A DNA stretch of 6,279 nucleotides. It comes from Gulosibacter sediminis. GTDB lineage: Bacteria > Actinomycetota > Actinomycetes > Actinomycetales > Microbacteriaceae. This document shows, piece after piece, positions 1 to 5,641 of the stretch. The position numbers and the translations under genes were made by a program. Positions within the stretch are counted from its first letter, which is position 1; each line of letters opens with the position of its first letter. Below the pieces are notes generated by a model. It had not been told where the DNA came from. It saw only the letters and a list, made by a program, of their open reading frames with translations, and did not search any database. The stretch spans positions 41,329 through 47,607 of the forward strand of contig NZ_JACXJG010000006.1 of the NCBI RefSeq assembly GCF_014904065.1, written 5' to 3'.

Positions 1-131
1 TCGCGCTCAAACTGTTCGACCGCGTCGGTGCCGGTTTCGGCGATCGCGGTCTCGTAGCCCTCCCGCTTGAGGAGGAATGCGAGCGGTTCGTTCAGGGATG
101 ACTCGTCTTCGACGATCAGGATTCGTGTCAC
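1..131 (-). CDS. regX3: Response regulator RegX3 (OmpR/PhoB family), N-terminal fragment
   Basis: Partial gene: the first 43 codons are in the window and the rest lies beyond the left edge. The protein begins VTRILIVEDESSLNEPLAFL, a typical receiver-domain start, with the acidic pocket residues E8, D9 and E10 that bind Mg2+. The phosphoacceptor Asp (expected near residue 52) and the winged-helix DNA-binding domain are not visible. It lies downstream of the SenX3-type kinase on the same strand, so by family knowledge it should be the partner regulator that activates phosphate-starvation genes. I chose the GTG at 131 because RegX3 proteins normally begin with (M/V)TRILIVEDE. A GGAG lies only 2 nt before it, which is closer than usual. 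An in-frame ATG at 146 would add five residues (MHNGD) but has no visible ribosome-binding site. Family assignment is strong; the specific name rests on context. Confidence 0.85.
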   Translation of the reverse strand, partial: MTRILIVEDESSLNEPLAFLLKREGYETAIAETGTDAVEQFER

Positions 132-154
132 GTCTCCATTGTGCATACGGCGGG

Positions 155-164
155 GAAACGTTTC
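155..164. other. 10-bp perfect palindrome in the senX3-regX3 gap
   Basis: GAAACGTTTC is its own reverse complement. It sits in the 65-bp gap between the senX3 stop and the chosen regX3 start. A second 8-bp palindrome, CCTGCAGG, lies at 170-177, and a lone GTTCACG (PHO-box-like half unit) can be read on the minus strand just upstream of the first palindrome. The gap has no strong terminator hairpin, so the two genes are probably cotranscribed. Any operator or RNA-processing role is speculative; a 10-bp palindrome can occur by chance. Confidence 0.3.
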
Positions 165-196
165 GTGAACCTGCAGGCGTGCTGCATGTTCGGGTG

Positions 197-1381
197 TTAA
201 GACGTGACCTTGTTGGGCAAGCGGATGCTCTCGGTCGTCTCGTCGCGGCCTGAGCGGCGCGCATCCGCCGCTTGCAGGCGCACCGTGAACGTCGAGCCCG
301 AACCGAGCTTCGACCACACACGAATCTCACCGCCGTGGTTTTCGATGATGTGCCGCACGATGCTGAGACCGAGCCCGGTGCCGCCGGTGTTGCGTGAACG
401 CGCGGCGTCGACGCGGTAGAACCGCTCGAAGATGCGTTTCTGGTCGTCCTCCGAGATGCCGATTCCACGGTCGGCCACCGAGACCTCGATGACGTCGCCG
501 AGTCGGCGCGCGCCGATGCCGATATGCGAGCCGACCGGCGAGTACGTGATCGCATTCGTGATGAGGTTCTGGAAGCACATGAGCAACAGTCGCTCGTCGC
601 CCCACACGACGAGCCCCTCGGTGATCTTCGCGTGCACCCGAATGTCTTTGCGCTCGGCGTTGACGCGCGCGAGCTCGATGGCCTGTTCGACGATGTCGGA
701 CACCTCGACGTCGTCGGCCTCTTCGAGCGTGTCCATCGCCTGCAGCCTCGAGAGGTCGATGAGTTCGCGTGTGAGGCGCGCGAGCCGTTCCGCTTCGAGC
801 AGCATGCGGTCCGAGAAGTACTGCACCTGGTCGTGATCGTCGGCGGCCTCCTTCACCGCTTCAGCGAGGAGCGTGACCGCGCCGATCGGCGTCTTGAGTT
901 CGTGTGACACGTTCGCGACGAAGTCGCGCCGCGTGGCCTCGACGCGCAGCGACTCGGTGATGTCGGTGGCGAGAATCAGCACATAGCGGGGCTCGAGCAG
1001 TGCCGCGCGGACGCGATAGGTCAGTTCGACCGAGCCGAACGGGCCGCGAGGCACCCGCACGACTTCTTCGACGGCGTTGCCGGTCTGCCAGGCCCGCGAC
1101 GCGATGTCGTGAATGTCGGTCGTCAGCCGGCCAGGTCGCGAGACGAGGCCCGAAGTGTAGGCGTTGTCCGAGGCCCGAACGACGTTGTGCGAGGGGTCGG
1201 CGACGATCGCGGTCTGCGGCAGCGCCCGCAGCACCTCCTCAACACCTTGGGGCACGTGCGGGTTCCGCAGCGCGGCGACCTCAGCCCGATTTCGTCGCGC
1301 GAGAAAGACCACCGAGGTGCCGACGATGCCGATGACAACGCCCGTCAGGATCGCGAGGAAGAAAATCAAGCCGGGACTCAC
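197..1381 (-). CDS. senX3: Sensor histidine kinase SenX3 (phosphate-responsive)
   Basis: A membrane sensor kinase of 394 aa that autophosphorylates on His and passes phosphate to RegX3. Visible in order: one hydrophobic N-terminal segment (about residues 5-27), a PAS-like region (about 48-142), a HisKA dimerisation domain with NVSHELKTP (H160 is the phosphoacceptor), and a HATPase_c domain with N-box QNLITN (272-276), G1 DRGIG (304-308), FERFYRVD, and G2 GGTGLGL (333-339). The order and the DFVANVSHELKTP and SRLQ blocks match mycobacterial SenX3 (about 410 aa). The open frame continues to an ATG at 1477, which would add 32 residues (MAAGDVAVNS...) that look non-conserved and would run through the promoter and PHO box. 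I therefore prefer the GTG at 1381, which puts the membrane segment right at the N-terminus as in the family. No Shine-Dalgarno precedes this GTG. It is divergent from phoU, and regX3 follows after a short gap. Confidence 0.92.
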   Translation of the reverse strand: MSPGLIFFLAILTGVVIGIVGTSVVFLARRNRAEVAALRNPHVPQGVEEVLRALPQTAIVADPSHNVVRASDNAYTSGLVSRPGRLTTDIHDIASRAWQTGNAVEEVVRVPRGPFGSVELTYRVRAALLEPRYVLILATDITESLRVEATRRDFVANVSHELKTPIGAVTLLAEAVKEAADDHDQVQYFSDRMLLEAERLARLTRELIDLSRLQAMDTLEEADDVEVSDIVEQAIELARVNAERKDIRVHAKITEGLVVWGDERLLLMCFQNLITNAITYSPVGSHIGIGARRLGDVIEVSVADRGIGISEDDQKRIFERFYRVDAARSRNTGGTGLGLSIVRHIIENHGGEIRVWSKLGSGSTFTVRLQAADARRSGRDETTESIRLPNKVTS

Positions 1382-1389
1382 AACGCTTA

Positions 1390-1395
1390 AGCATA
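1390..1395 (-). promoter_or_regulatory. Candidate -10 element of senX3 (leaderless)
   Basis: Read on the minus strand this is TATGCT, which fits the actinobacterial -10 pattern TAnnnT. Eight nt separate it from the GTG at 1381, so a transcript could start at or within a few nt of the start codon. That would account for the missing Shine-Dalgarno. No good -35 hexamer is seen at 16-18 bp, which is common in GC-rich actinobacteria. Confidence 0.45.
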
Positions 1396-1428
1396 GGAGC
1401 CGTCGGTTGTCACTGCCCTGGGTTCGGC

Positions 1429-1472
1429 AATCACCGGTTTGGCGCGTGCTGTTCACCGCCACGTCACCGGCA
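1429..1472 (+). promoter_or_regulatory. Candidate PHO box (RegX3-binding direct repeats)
   Basis: Two adjacent 11-bp units, GTTCACCGCCA (1451-1461) and CGTCACCGGCA (1462-1472), share TCACCG. A third unit, AATCACCGGTT (1429-1439), lies exactly two unit lengths upstream. A weaker TCACT is at 1410-1414, one base out of phase. The known actinobacterial PHO box, bound by Streptomyces PhoP of the same OmpR family as RegX3, consists of 11-bp direct repeats with a GTTCACC core, so the resemblance is specific. The site lies between the divergent senX3 and phoU genes, and the paired units cover the -35 position of the proposed phoU promoter, as is usual for promoters activated by this family. Binding itself is inferred. 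Confidence 0.6.
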
Positions 1473-1477
1473 GCCAC

Positions 1478-1483
1478 TAGCGT
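1478..1483 (+). promoter_or_regulatory. Candidate -10 element of phoU
   Basis: TAGCGT fits TAnnnT and starts 5 bp after the paired PHO-box units, which would then occupy the -35 region. A start near 1490 gives a leader of about 70 nt before phoU. An alternative -10, TAAGTT, lies at 1533-1538 closer to the gene but has no matching -35 or activator site at the right distance. Confidence 0.4.
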
Positions 1484-1550
1484 GGAGAACCAAACCCGAG
1501 TTCATCGGCCCTTCTTTTTGGCATAAGCCCACTAAGTTCCACTTCCATCG

Positions 1551-1555
1551 AAGGA
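1551..1555 (+). promoter_or_regulatory. Ribosome-binding site of phoU
   Basis: AAGGA, 6 nt before the ATG at 1562. It fixes the phoU start and contrasts with the absence of such a site before senX3 and gpmA. Confidence 0.75.
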
Positions 1556-1561
1556 CAGATC

Positions 1562-2221
1562 ATGCGTGAAATTTTCCAGCAGGAGCTCGCCCAGGTGCAG
1601 GGCGGCCTCGTCAACGTTGCCAACCACGTGCAGTCGGCCATGACTCGTGCCCTCGCCTCGTTCGCGCACTCCGACGTCGCCGTGGCTGACGAGGTCATCG
1701 GTGATGACCTCAAGATCGACGAGCAGACGGCTCAGCTTGACGACCTCACTCTCGAGATCCTGCTCATGCAAGCGCCGGTCGCGAACGACCTTCGCTTCAT
1801 CGTCTCGACGATGCGCATGAGTGGGTCGCTCGAGCGCATGGGCGACCTCGCCGCGCACATCGCGCAGCTCGCCCGCATGCGCTACCCCGAGGAGTCGGGC
1901 GCCTCGCAGGTGCGTCAGCACCTCCTCGAAATGGGTGCGCTCGACGTTGCGCAGGCCGAGCGTCTCGTGCGACTCTTCGAGAGCGAAGAGCCCCGCCTCA
2001 TCGACGAGATCGTTGCGGCTGACGACGAAATCGACGCGAGGCACAAGCAGGTGCTCGACACCCTCGGCGAGCTCGAGCAGGACGGCAATCAGGAGGCCTC
2101 GCCGACCCAGGTCGTCGACGCGACCCTCGCGAACCGCTACCTCGAGCGCTTCTCCGACCACGCCGTGTCGATTGCGAAGCGCATCCGCTACCAGCAGGAG
2201 GGCACCGAGCAGGAAGCCTAG
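1562..2221 (+). CDS. phoU: Phosphate signalling protein PhoU
   Basis: A 219-aa cytoplasmic protein, the usual PhoU length, made of two three-helix repeats. It starts MREIFQQELAQVQ, typical of actinobacterial PhoU. Each repeat carries the metal-binding E/DxxxD signature: ERMGD at 91-95 after the conserved block PVANDLRFIVSTMR (72-85), and ERFSD at 195-199 followed by HAVSIAKRI. In characterised bacteria PhoU relays the state of the Pst phosphate transporter to the phosphate sensor kinase and holds the response off when phosphate is plentiful. Here the kinase would be the divergently encoded SenX3; no pst genes are in the window. The start is supported by AAGGA 6 nt upstream. The gene appears monocistronic: a strong hairpin follows 21 bp after the stop. 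The PHO-box-like repeats upstream suggest control by RegX3, which would make a feedback loop. Confidence 0.95.
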   Translation: MREIFQQELAQVQGGLVNVANHVQSAMTRALASFAHSDVAVADEVIGDDLKIDEQTAQLDDLTLEILLMQAPVANDLRFIVSTMRMSGSLERMGDLAAHIAQLARMRYPEESGASQVRQHLLEMGALDVAQAERLVRLFESEEPRLIDEIVAADDEIDARHKQVLDTLGELEQDGNQEASPTQVVDATLANRYLERFSDHAVSIAKRIRYQQEGTEQEA

Positions 2222-2242
2222 TCCCGCTCGACACCGCAACGA

Positions 2243-2278
2243 AGAACGGCCCGTCTCCAAGCGGAGACGGGCCGTTCT
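2243..2278. terminator. Shared hairpin terminator between phoU and gpmA
   Basis: A perfect inverted repeat of 16 bp: arms 2243-2258 and 2263-2278 around a 4-nt loop (AAGC), with a GC-rich core of CGGCCCGTCTCC. It lies 21 bp after the phoU stop and 13 bp after the gpmA stop on the other strand, so it can serve both converging genes. The plus-strand tail (TCTACTGG) lacks a T run; the minus-strand tail (TTCGTTGC) is only slightly T-rich. Hairpins with poor U-tracts are common terminators in actinobacteria. Confidence 0.85.
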
Positions 2279-2291
2279 CTACTGGCGATCG

Positions 2292-3047
2292 CTACTTCTG
2301 GGCGCCCTGGTTTGCGACGGCTGCGGCACCCGCGGCAGCTGCCTCTGGGTCGAGGTAGGAGGCCGGGGCGACGGGCTGCAGCGTCTCGGGGTCGAGCTGG
2401 TAGACGAGCGGAATGCCCGTGGGGATGTTCAGCCCGGCGATCTCGTCGTCCGAGATACCGTCGAGGTGCTTCACGAGCGCGCGCAGCGAGTTACCGTGCG
2501 CTGCGACGAGTACGGTCTTGCCAGCCTTGAGGTCGCCGGAGATGTCGGACTCCCAGAAGGGCAGGAGTCGCTCGAGCACGTCCTTGAGGCACTCGGTGCG
2601 CGGCGCGTCGTCGCCGAGGGAGGCGTAGCGGCGGTCGCCGATCTGCGAGAACTCGTTGTCGTCGGCGATGGCGGGCGGCGGCGTGTCATACGAGCGGCGC
2701 CAGGTCATGAACTGCTCCTCGCCGAACTCGTCACGCACCTGCGCCTTGTTCTTGCCCTGCAGCGCGCCGTAGTGACGTTCGTTGAGGCGCCAGTCGCGCT
2801 TCACCGGAATCCAGTTGAACCCGGCCTCCTTCAGCGCAATGTTCGCGGTCTCGATGGCGCGCGTAAGCAGTGAGGTGTAGAGGATGTCGGGTGCGAGCTC
2901 GGCGTCGCGGATCAGCTCGCCGGCGCGCTTGGCCTCCGCGCGACCCTGCTCCGTGAGGTCGACGTCGACCCAACCGGTGAAGAGATTCTTTTCGTTCCAG
3001 TCACTCTGACCGTGGCGGACGAGGATGAGCGTGAGCGGTGCGTTCAT
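2292..3047 (-). CDS. gpmA: 2,3-bisphosphoglycerate-dependent phosphoglycerate mutase
   Basis: Glycolytic and gluconeogenic enzyme interconverting 3- and 2-phosphoglycerate in the cytoplasm through a phosphohistidine intermediate. The 251-aa length matches the dPGM family. The signature [10 protein letters not shown] has the phosphorylated H12 with R11; [13 protein letters not shown] follows; TRAIETA (62-68) carries the conserved Arg; [14 protein letters not shown] has the catalytic E90; and [15 protein letters not shown] has the second active-site H184. The C-terminus is an Ala-rich tail ([14 protein letters not shown]), common in actinobacterial versions and without known function. The start ATG at 3047 begins [13 protein letters not shown] as expected. 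There is no strong Shine-Dalgarno (only GAAG next to the ATG), but a -10-like TACGCT lies 6 nt upstream. It follows the response regulator gene by only 18 bp and ends at the hairpin shared with phoU. Mycobacteria also keep gpm beside senX3-regX3. Confidence 0.97.
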   Translation of the reverse strand: MNAPLTLILVRHGQSDWNEKNLFTGWVDVDLTEQGRAEAKRAGELIRDAELAPDILYTSLLTRAIETANIALKEAGFNWIPVKRDWRLNERHYGALQGKNKAQVRDEFGEEQFMTWRRSYDTPPPAIADDNEFSQIGDRRYASLGDDAPRTECLKDVLERLLPFWESDISGDLKAGKTVLVAAHGNSLRALVKHLDGISDDEIAGLNIPTGIPLVYQLDPETLQPVAPASYLDPEAAAAGAAAVANQGAQK

Positions 3048-3053
3048 GACTTC

Positions 3054-3059
3054 AGCGTA
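3054..3059 (-). promoter_or_regulatory. Candidate -10 element of gpmA (leaderless)
   Basis: TACGCT on the minus strand fits TAnnnT and ends 6 nt before the gpmA ATG, so transcription would begin at or next to the A of ATG. It lies in the 18-bp gap after the response regulator stop. It would give this housekeeping gene its own transcript independent of the upstream regulatory operon. No convincing -35 is seen. Confidence 0.5.
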
Positions 3060-3065
3060 GCGAGG

Positions 3066-3683
3066 TCACGTGTCCAATAACCATCCGCGATCCCGAGCAA
3101 TCCGCGCGGCCTCGGCACGGTTGCCGGCGCCGGTCTTGCCGATGGCCGCCGAGAGGTGATTTCGCACGGTGCCTGCCGAAAGATGCACCCGCGCGGCAAC
3201 CTCGCGCACGCTCGCCCCGTCGGCCGCGGCGGCGAGCACCTCGGCCTCACGCGGGCTGAACGGGCTCTCCCCCACACCCATCGACTCGGCCGCGAGCACG
3301 GGGTCGACGACGCGGCGCCCCGCGGCGACCTCGCGGATCGTCTTCGCAAGTTGCTCGGCCGGAGTGTCCTTCACAACGAAGCCCCGTGCCCCCGCGGCCA
3401 TGGCGCGGCGAAGGTAGCCCGGGCGGCCGAACGTCGTGACGATGAGGGCGCGGCACGCCGAGCCCGAGTTCGTGAGCTCGGCCGCGACGTCGATGCCGTT
3501 GCGTCCGGGCATCTCGATGTCGAGCAGGGCCACGTCGACGTCGTGCTCCTCCACGAGCTGCGCAACTTCGTCGCCTCGGCCGGTCTGCGCGACGATCTCG
3601 AGATCCTCCTCGAGCCCGAGCAGCGCCGCGAGGGCACCCCGAATCAGGTCCTGGTCGTCGGCAATAAGGATGCGGATGCTCAT
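3066..3683 (-). CDS. Response regulator, NarL/LuxR family, DesR-like
   Basis: A 205-aa two-component transcription regulator. The receiver domain (about 1-118) has acidic D9 and D10, phosphoacceptor D55 in ALLDIEMPGRNG, T83 in the TTFGRPGYLRRA stretch, and K105 in FVVKD. A short linker leads to a LuxR-type helix-turn-helix (about 140-200) with FSPREAEVL, SVREVAARVHLSAGTVRNHL and SAAIGKTGAGNRAEAARIA. The TTFxRPGY and GTVRNHLSAAIGKTGA blocks are typical of the DesR group that pairs with DesK-type membrane kinases. Its ATG overlaps the kinase TGA (ATGA at 3680-3683), and GGAG lies 8 nt before the ATG, so translation is probably coupled. By analogy with Bacillus YvfU and LnrK it probably activates the transporter genes at the head of its own operon. 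The true targets are unknown; a DesR-like role in lipid desaturation is not supported because no desaturase gene is nearby. Confidence 0.93.
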   Translation of the reverse strand: MSIRILIADDQDLIRGALAALLGLEEDLEIVAQTGRGDEVAQLVEEHDVDVALLDIEMPGRNGIDVAAELTNSGSACRALIVTTFGRPGYLRRAMAAGARGFVVKDTPAEQLAKTIREVAAGRRVVDPVLAAESMGVGESPFSPREAEVLAAAADGASVREVAARVHLSAGTVRNHLSAAIGKTGAGNRAEAARIARDRGWLLDT

Positions 3684-4777
3684 GACTCGTACTCCACGAT
3701 GAGTTGGGTGCCGGGGCGCTCGAGCGCCGCGTTCGTGGGTCGCAGGCGCAGGGTGGCCCCAGCATCCTCGATGCGGCGACGCAGCCCGGTCAGCCCGTGG
3801 CCCTCCTCTGCGCAGATGCCGCGGCCGTCGTCGGCGACCTCGAGGCGGTCCGGCTCGAGGGTGATCGTCACGTTCGCGGCCTGCGCGTGGCGCACGACGT
3901 TCGTGGTGCCCTCTCGCAGGGCCCAGGCGAACAGGGCGCGGCGCGGCGCGGGCACCCGCTCGCTCGCGCCGCGCACCTCGACGTGAACCTCGGCGGCCTC
4001 GAGCACCTCGCGCGCCGCGGCGAGCTGCGACGCCAGGTCGGGCGTGCTCATGCGCCCCACGACACCACGCACCTCCTCGAGCGAACGCTGCGTGAGCTGC
4101 AAGAGCTCTTCGAGCTCGGCCTCGGCGCGGTCCGGTTCGGTGCGCAGAAAGCGACGCGCCACCTGTGCCTTGAGCGACACCGCCGTGAGCGAGTGGCCGA
4201 GCAGGTCGTGCACATCGCGCGAGATCTCCTCGCGTTCACGTGCCGTCGCGAGCTCGGTCGCGAGCGACTCCTCGCGCGCCGCGCGCTCGTTGAAGAAGCG
4301 GAAGAAACAGATGAACAGGAGCGCCATGGTGGGGCCGATCCAGACGCTCGCCATATCGGGGCCGAGGAAGAGCCAGATGAATCCCATCGACACGAACCAC
4401 CACACGGCGGCCGCGAACATCGCGAGGCCCATCGGCAGTGCCCACATCCACAGCGCCGCGAGGAAGGGCATCATCGCGGTCGCGTTCGGGCCGAGCGAGG
4501 GCACCGTGACGGCGATGCAGCCGAGCAGCAGCACCGTGCCGATGCTCGCCGACCCAAGGTTGGGGCGAGCACCGGCAACGATCGACGGCATGTCGCGGGC
4601 GATCATGCAGCGGAAGACCACGACGTAGATCACGGCGAACGCGGCAATGGCGAGGTAGGCCCCGCCATCCCACCACACACCGGCGTCGGAATAGAGCGCG
4701 ACGAACAGCACCGGGAGGAGTAGGAAGACCAGCCACACCCCGGCGTAGAGATCTTCGTATCGCAGGATTCGCTTCAC
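3680..4777 (-). CDS. Sensor histidine kinase, DesK-like (HisKA_3)
   Basis: A 365-aa membrane kinase partnered with the adjacent NarL-type regulator. The N-terminal half is strongly hydrophobic, with about five or six membrane segments (near 12-30, 38-58, 78-93, 100-124, 125-140, 143-160) and no large extracellular domain, as in DesK-type intramembrane sensors. A helical linker with many Glu and Arg residues (163-185) leads to the HisKA_3 motif EEISRDVHDLLGHSLT, phosphoacceptor H190. The position matching the phosphatase residue of DxxxQ/H is H195. The HATPase_c domain has LREGTTNVVRHA (N-box), DDGRG (G1) and GHGLTGLRRRI (G2). The start is GTG at 4777, giving a membrane segment soon after the N-terminus as expected; no Shine-Dalgarno is evident. 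A three-codon frame (ATG GCA CTG TGA, 4785-4774) overlaps this start as GTGA. The signal sensed is unknown; by analogy it may be membrane state or a membrane-active compound handled by the linked ABC transporter. Confidence 0.93.
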   Translation of the reverse strand: MKRILRYEDLYAGVWLVFLLLPVLFVALYSDAGVWWDGGAYLAIAAFAVIYVVVFRCMIARDMPSIVAGARPNLGSASIGTVLLLGCIAVTVPSLGPNATAMMPFLAALWMWALPMGLAMFAAAVWWFVSMGFIWLFLGPDMASVWIGPTMALLFICFFRFFNERAAREESLATELATAREREEISRDVHDLLGHSLTAVSLKAQVARRFLRTEPDRAEAELEELLQLTQRSLEEVRGVVGRMSTPDLASQLAAAREVLEAAEVHVEVRGASERVPAPRRALFAWALREGTTNVVRHAQAANVTITLEPDRLEVADDGRGICAEEGHGLTGLRRRIEDAGATLRLRPTNAALERPGTQLIVEYES

Positions 4778-4785
4778 AGTGCCAT

Positions 4786-4800
4786 CAGCCTAGAGGCTTG
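4786..4800 (-). promoter_or_regulatory. Dyad with -10-like hexamer before the DesK-like kinase gene
   Basis: In the 25-bp gap between the permease stop and the kinase GTG, AGCCT and AGGCT arms flank a 2-bp centre (4787-4798). The minus strand carries TAGGCT (4792-4787), a good TAnnnT -10 match ending 9 nt before the GTG. This could be an internal promoter giving the kinase-regulator pair its own basal expression, with the dyad as a possible operator. The stem is too short to be a convincing terminator. Confidence 0.3.
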
Positions 4801-4802
4801 AG

Positions 4803-5630
4803 TTAGCGGCGGCTGGTGCCACGGCGCGCCCCGAGTACGGCTAGCCCGGCGAAAATGAGGCCCCACACCACGACGTTGGCGATCGGCTGCCAGAGCTCGT
4901 ACTGCGTGAGGTTGTCGGAGCTGAACACGGTGCCCTCCTGCAGCGGCCACAGGGCGAGCTGCATGACCCCCCAGACCGGGGTGAAGGGCGAGAGGTCGAA
5001 GAGGAACCCCGACAGCGGCATGAACGCATTGCCGAGGAACATGAAGATCACGATCATGCCGCTCGCGGCGCCCACCGCCGTCTCGCTGCGGAACAGCGTG
5101 CCGATCGCGAGCCCGTAGAGCGAGAACACGACAGCCGGCACGAGCACAAGCACGCCACACGCGACCCAGATCCAACCGTCGAGGCGGGCCGTGGTCAGGG
5201 CACCGGCGAGGAAGATGACGCCGACCGGCAGCAGCGCGAGCACCATCGCCACGATCGTCTTCGAGACGAGGAAGTGCGTGCCGCGGAACGGGGTGATGCC
5301 GAGCTGGCGGCCCCAGCCCTGCTGCAGCTCAATCGCAGCCGAGCCGGCCAGCCCTGCGGTGGCGGTGATCGCACCGTACGACGCGAACGACACCATGATC
5401 GACGCCGACACGTTGCCGTTGCCGTTCGGGAGTTCGGTCGTCGAATACTCCTGCATGGCGCCGAAGATGAAGAAGAGCATGAGCGGCAGGCCGACCATGA
5501 ACACGAGGTTCGAAACCTGGCGGAGCTGACGCACGAGCTCGATGCGCACATACGTACCGATCATGTTGGTGCCAGATACCTTGACGCTGTTGCGGGGTGT
5601 GGCGGCGGGGGCGGTGGCAGTTGCAGACAT
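4803..5630 (-). CDS. ABC-2 type transporter permease
   Basis: A 275-aa integral membrane subunit of an ABC exporter. After a polar N-terminus (about 1-25) and an amphipathic stretch (YVRIELVRQLRQVSN), six hydrophobic segments can be seen near residues 41-59, 77-102, 124-145, 152-176, 187-210 and 247-268, the usual ABC-2 layout with cytoplasmic ends. Loop features such as QGWGRQLGITPFRG after the second segment and NAFMPLSGFLFDLSPFTP after the fifth are typical of the family. It should pair with the ATPase encoded just upstream, probably with two copies of each. The ATG at 5630 is preceded by AGGAG at 6-nt spacing, which includes the ATPase stop codon, so the two are translationally coupled. 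The substrate cannot be told from sequence; relatives beside DesKR-type regulators handle lipopeptides, linear polyketides or other membrane-active compounds. Confidence 0.92.
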   Translation of the reverse strand: MSATATAPAATPRNSVKVSGTNMIGTYVRIELVRQLRQVSNLVFMVGLPLMLFFIFGAMQEYSTTELPNGNGNVSASIMVSFASYGAITATAGLAGSAAIELQQGWGRQLGITPFRGTHFLVSKTIVAMVLALLPVGVIFLAGALTTARLDGWIWVACGVLVLVPAVVFSLYGLAIGTLFRSETAVGAASGMIVIFMFLGNAFMPLSGFLFDLSPFTPVWGVMQLALWPLQEGTVFSSDNLTQYELWQPIANVVVWGLIFAGLAVLGARRGTSRR

Positions 5631-5636
5631 CTCTGG

Positions 5637-5641
5637 CTCCT
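5637..5641 (-). promoter_or_regulatory. Ribosome-binding site of the permease, overlapping the ATPase stop
   Basis: On the minus strand the sequence reads TAGGAG then CCAGAG then ATG. The TAG stop of the ATPase supplies the first bases of the AGGAG site 6 nt before the permease start. Ribosomes ending the ATPase would stop on the permease initiation site, favouring matched amounts of the two subunits. Confidence 0.75.

Noticed and set aside
170..177. CCTGCAGG palindrome in the senX3-regX3 gap
   Set aside because: Only 8 bp and GC-rich, easily a chance event; no spacing or repeat supports a function.
1382..1477. N-terminal extension of SenX3 from ATG 1477
   Set aside because: The extra 32 residues look non-conserved, cover the promoter and PHO-box region, and would place the membrane anchor away from the N-terminus.
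1532..2260. Minus-strand frame of 242 codons antisense to phoU
   Set aside because: It mirrors phoU almost exactly and its product has no family features; the PhoU reading has both metal-binding signatures and a good ribosome-binding site.
1821..2873. Plus-strand open frame (350 codons) across the end of phoU and the antisense of gpmA
   Set aside because: It runs through the terminator hairpin and two well-identified genes, is Ser/Arg/Thr-rich, and shows no domain.
3704..4723. Long plus-strand open frame (339 codons) opposite the DesK-like kinase
   Set aside because: Its product is low-complexity, rich in Arg, His, Glu and Gly, with no recognisable domain. It is the expected antisense shadow of a high-GC gene whose sense frame has all kinase motifs.
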